Origin: Crocinitomicaceae bacterium
Lineage (GTDB): Bacteria > Bacteroidota > Bacteroidia > Flavobacteriales_D > Crocinitomicaceae
DNA length: 18,933 bases
Direction of reading: 5' to 3'
Assembly: GCA_030833265.1 (NCBI GenBank)
Contig: JAURHO010000014.1
Coordinates: 1-18,933, forward strand
Each line of letters opens with the position of its first letter. Within the stretch, counting starts at the first letter, position 1. Shown here piece by piece: positions 16,819 to 18,933 of this stretch. The notes beneath the pieces were generated by a model that searched no databases, had not been told where the DNA came from, and saw only the letters and a list, made by a program, of their open reading frames with translations. A program made the position numbers and the translations under genes.

Positions 16819-16826
16819 TAACTTTG
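16819..16826 (+). promoter_or_regulatory. -7 element (TAacTTTG) before yaaA
   Basis: This is an exact match to TAnnTTTG, ending 6 nt before the yaaA ATG at 16833. No -33 TTTG is found about 20 bp upstream. If used, the yaaA transcript would be leaderless or nearly so. Confidence 0.45.
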
Positions 16827-16832
16827 TAATGC

Positions 16833-17588
16833 ATGAAAATTCTATTGTCTCCGGCCAAATTAATGCGCACTTTATCAGCTGAAAATGTTACTGAGCCAAC
16901 TTTTCAGCAGGAAGCAACGCGATTGGCTAAAATTTTATCGAAGTGGTCTGTTCAACATTTTTCACAACGAATGGGGCTATCCCTCGACAAAGCAAAGGAA
17001 ACCCAGGCATTAATGAAAAACTGGCTGCTTGAACAGGGTAATGCAGCACCAACTCCTGCTCTTTTTGCCTATATCGGTGAGGCATTCAAAGCGCTCGATG
17101 TGCCGACCTTAGAAAAAGAGGGTCAAGTCTACCTGAATAAAAACTGCTATGTTTTATCTGGTCTTTATGGCATTTTAAGCGCAACAGATGGTGTGCTGCC
17201 ATACCGTTTGGAAATGGCCCAAAAATTAATGATCACTAAAAACCAACAATCGTTATATGCTTTTTGGCGACCAAAAGTTGAAGCGTTTTTAACTACCCAA
17301 TTGGAAACCAACGAGCCCATTTTAAATTTGGCAAGCAGTGAATACAGCGACCTCATTCAAGATAAAGGGTTAGTCGATCGGATGCTCACGCCCATATTCA
17401 AAGAAAACAAAGGAGGGAAGCTGCAGAGCGTATCGGTTTTTTCAAAACAAGCAAGAGGAAGCATGGCCAGATGGTGCGCCACCGAACAAATTTCAGACCC
17501 TAAGCAGATTAAAAATTTCAAGCTAATGGGCTATGCTTTTCAAGCAGATTTATCGGACGAAAAAAACTATTATTTTGTCAGGACTTGA
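16833..17588 (+). CDS. yaaA: Peroxide stress protein YaaA (DUF328/UPF0246)
   Basis: This 251-residue protein matches the YaaA family along its whole length. It starts with MKILLSPAK and contains FAYIGEAFKALD, the conserved VLSGLYGILSATDGVLPYRLEM, LYAFWRPKVEAFL, INLASxEY-like LNLASSEYSDLI, a KARG-type segment QARGSMARWC, and a C-terminal GYAFQADLS. In Escherichia coli YaaA protects cells from hydrogen peroxide by lowering free intracellular iron; a DNA-binding role has also been proposed. The protein is cytoplasmic. The start at 16833 gives the conserved N-terminus directly, 6 nt after a -7 promoter element. The 3' end overlaps the convergent DUF2452 gene by 11 bp. There is no visible peroxide-regulator site next to the gene. 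Confidence 0.95.
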   Translation: MKILLSPAKLMRTLSAENVTEPTFQQEATRLAKILSKWSVQHFSQRMGLSLDKAKETQALMKNWLLEQGNAAPTPALFAYIGEAFKALDVPTLEKEGQVYLNKNCYVLSGLYGILSATDGVLPYRLEMAQKLMITKNQQSLYAFWRPKVEAFLTTQLETNEPILNLASSEYSDLIQDKGLVDRMLTPIFKENKGGKLQSVSVFSKQARGSMARWCATEQISDPKQIKNFKLMGYAFQADLSDEKNYYFVRT

Positions 17589-18063
17589 GTTCTTGGAGCT
17601 CAATGTCAGGATTTTGCTGCAAAATATCCCAAGTGTGGTCGGCCAATAACTTTACGCTAGCGATAAAAGTGAGGTGGGCACCAGAACGCCCCCAAGATTC
17701 AGGCGCAATCAAGGAGAGTAAATACTTGCTTTCTTCCTTCAAATACAAATGATAGGTGTGATTAATTAAAGGTTCGAAGCGCATTTCTGCCTGATAAATG
17801 AAGGCTGAAATTTCTTTGCGGTCTTGAAGTTTTTTGGCTTGGGAGGCGAGCAATTGCATTTGCTCATAGATTTGCCCCAACTGCATGTCGGTTTGTTGGC
17901 TCATGGCACTCAGCGCCCGACCTTTGAGTTTGCCTTGGTCTTCTGGCTTAATGACAGCACTTCCTACCTGATGCGCATAAGGCAACAAATGTGGGTTTTC
18001 CGCGATTTTGTCCGGGTCAATTGGATTGACGAAATCCGGATTTGCTTGTGCTTTTTTTTCCAT
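17578..18063 (-). CDS. DUF2452 domain-containing protein
   Basis: This 161-residue soluble protein is of unknown function. It fits the DUF2452 family across its length, with the conserved segments PDFVNPIDPDKIAENPHLLP, YAHQVGSAVIKPEDQGKLKG, an amphipathic helical middle (MQLGQIYEQMQLLASQAKKL), and HTYHLYLKEESKYLLSLIAP followed by ESWG and LLADHTWDIL. It has no signal peptide or membrane helix. The ATG at 18061-18063 lies 3 bp after the stop of the FAD oxidoreductase gene, so the two are almost certainly transcribed together. The 3' end overlaps yaaA on the other strand by 11 bp. The context gives no firm hint of its job. Confidence 0.88.
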   Translation of the reverse strand: MEKKAQANPDFVNPIDPDKIAENPHLLPYAHQVGSAVIKPEDQGKLKGRALSAMSQQTDMQLGQIYEQMQLLASQAKKLQDRKEISAFIYQAEMRFEPLINHTYHLYLKEESKYLLSLIAPESWGRSGAHLTFIASVKLLADHTWDILQQNPDIELQELKS

Positions 18064-18066
18064 TCT

Positions 18067-18933
18067 TTAAACCATTTTACTCAAAGATGCACCAACGGCC
18101 GAACCGATGGCAATACCCATGCCTCCCATTCGAACACCTGCATGTACGTTTTTGTTCAGCGATCGGATGAGTGGTTTCTTTTGGTCGCCAACACACATGA
18201 TTCCCGACCACTGGCTTTCAATCTCGAATTCTTGCCCAGGTAAGATTTCTTGTTGGAGTTTGGACAGCAGTTGCGCTTGAATCTTTTGGTTGAGTTCAAA
18301 CTCAGTACTGGTTTCGCCTTCAAAATCTAAGTTTCGCCCGCCCCCGAATAAGATGCGATCACCAAGATCTCGGAAATAATAGTAGCCCGCAGCACTATGA
18401 AAAGTACCTTTTATTTGATGTTTGAGTGGTTTGGTGATGCAAACTTGTGCTCTTGCTGGCCTGAGCTCGTTAGGGAAATATTGTTGGCTAAAACCATTGG
18501 TGCAAAGGAAGAGGTGCGTACCATTTAAAGCACCATGTTGGGTCTGAATCAGCACTTCGTTTTGAGCAGCTTCAAAATCCAAGACTTCTGTCGCCAATAA
18601 AAAATGGATATCTTGTTGGATGCATTTTTTAAATAGGGAATCAATCAGTAAATGGGTTTCAATACTGGCTTCGTATCGATTGAAATAGCTGGTTTGAAAA
18701 CCATGCAATCCAAAGCGCTTTATGGCGTGTGGGTCAATGCTATACACTTCATTTAAACCAAAATTCTTTTGAAAATTATTGTTCAATTCAGCAATGAAAT
18801 CGGGGGCTAGCGCATTTTCATGTTTGGCCACTAAATCCCAGGATCCGCAGTTTCGCCAAGCCATTTGCTCAGGTCTTAAGCACTTCTGTAATAATTTTAA
18901 ACCTTCAAGACGCAGCGCAACAGTTTCCCAAAC
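18067..18933 (-). CDS. FAD-dependent oxidoreductase (DAO family), N-terminus outside the window
   Basis: The frame is open from the TAA at 18067-18069 to the window edge (288 codons), so the methionine at 18864 is internal and the true start lies beyond 18933. The visible part is the middle and C-terminal portion of a D-amino-acid oxidase/glycine oxidase type flavoenzyme. RNCGSWDL corresponds to the RNAG/CGS region, and a substrate-domain stretch carries HGALNGTHLFLCTNGFSQQY. YYYFRDLGDRILFGGGRNLD and the final GVRMGGMGIAIGSAVGASL resemble the C-terminal FAD-binding loop. The Rossmann GxGxxG at the N-terminus is missing only because of the window limit. The substrate is probably an amine or amino acid but cannot be set. 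It forms a likely operon with the DUF2452 gene 3 bp downstream. Confidence 0.87.
   Translation of the reverse strand, partial: VWETVALRLEGLKLLQKCLRPEQMAWRNCGSWDLVAKHENALAPDFIAELNNNFQKNFGLNEVYSIDPHAIKRFGLHGFQTSYFNRYEASIETHLLIDSLFKKCIQQDIHFLLATEVLDFEAAQNEVLIQTQHGALNGTHLFLCTNGFSQQYFPNELRPARAQVCITKPLKHQIKGTFHSAAGYYYFRDLGDRILFGGGRNLDFEGETSTEFELNQKIQAQLLSKLQQEILPGQEFEIESQWSGIMCVGDQKKPLIRSLNKNVHAGVRMGGMGIAIGSAVGASLSKMV

Overview
The window looks like chromosomal DNA of a free-living Bacteroidota bacterium, most likely Flavobacteriales and possibly near Crocinitomicaceae/Fluviicola (the family is an inference). The grounds are three extracellular proteins with type A C-terminal sorting domains of the type IX secretion system (T9SS), SprB-type repeats, a choice-of-anchor B protein, a fused SecDF of about 1000 residues, little Shine-Dalgarno sequence, and promoters of the Bacteroidota form TTTG-N20-TAnnTTTG. 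Gene density is very high: no intergenic gap exceeds 90 bp. I see no tRNA, rRNA, CRISPR array, insertion sequence, phage gene or attachment site.

Left part (1-3964): the 3' end of a secreted T9SS cargo protein whose catalytic part lies outside the window; a convergent, overlapping DUF1003 membrane protein; and, divergent from that, a choice-of-anchor B T9SS cargo with two regulatory-like beta-sandwich domains and a choice-of-anchor J-like domain.

Middle (3990-7364): a four-gene operon in which each of the three junctions is the same 4-bp ATGA overlap. It encodes a GtrB/DPM1-type family 2 glycosyltransferase with two membrane helices, a HAD-IIIA phosphatase, an exported MORN-repeat protein and a family 4 glycosyltransferase. 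It looks like an envelope glycan or lipid-linked sugar module; the substrate is unknown.

Centre (7373-10485): secDF as a clean single transcription unit with a consensus promoter and a perfect 13-bp-stem intrinsic terminator. SecDF helps move exported proteins across the inner membrane, a step that T9SS cargo also needs.

Right part (10504-18933): a large membrane-anchored VIT/VWA/TPR/DUF2135 protein with an intact MIDAS metal site; a convergent 1036-residue secreted protein with four SprB-like repeats and a T9SS signal; a divergent YaaA peroxide-stress protein; and, on the minus strand, an FAD-dependent oxidoreductase (5' end outside the window) followed by a DUF2452 protein.

No obviously new defence or mobile system is present. 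The most interesting items are the translationally coupled glycosyltransferase/HAD/MORN operon and the VIT-VWA-TPR-DUF2135 protein.
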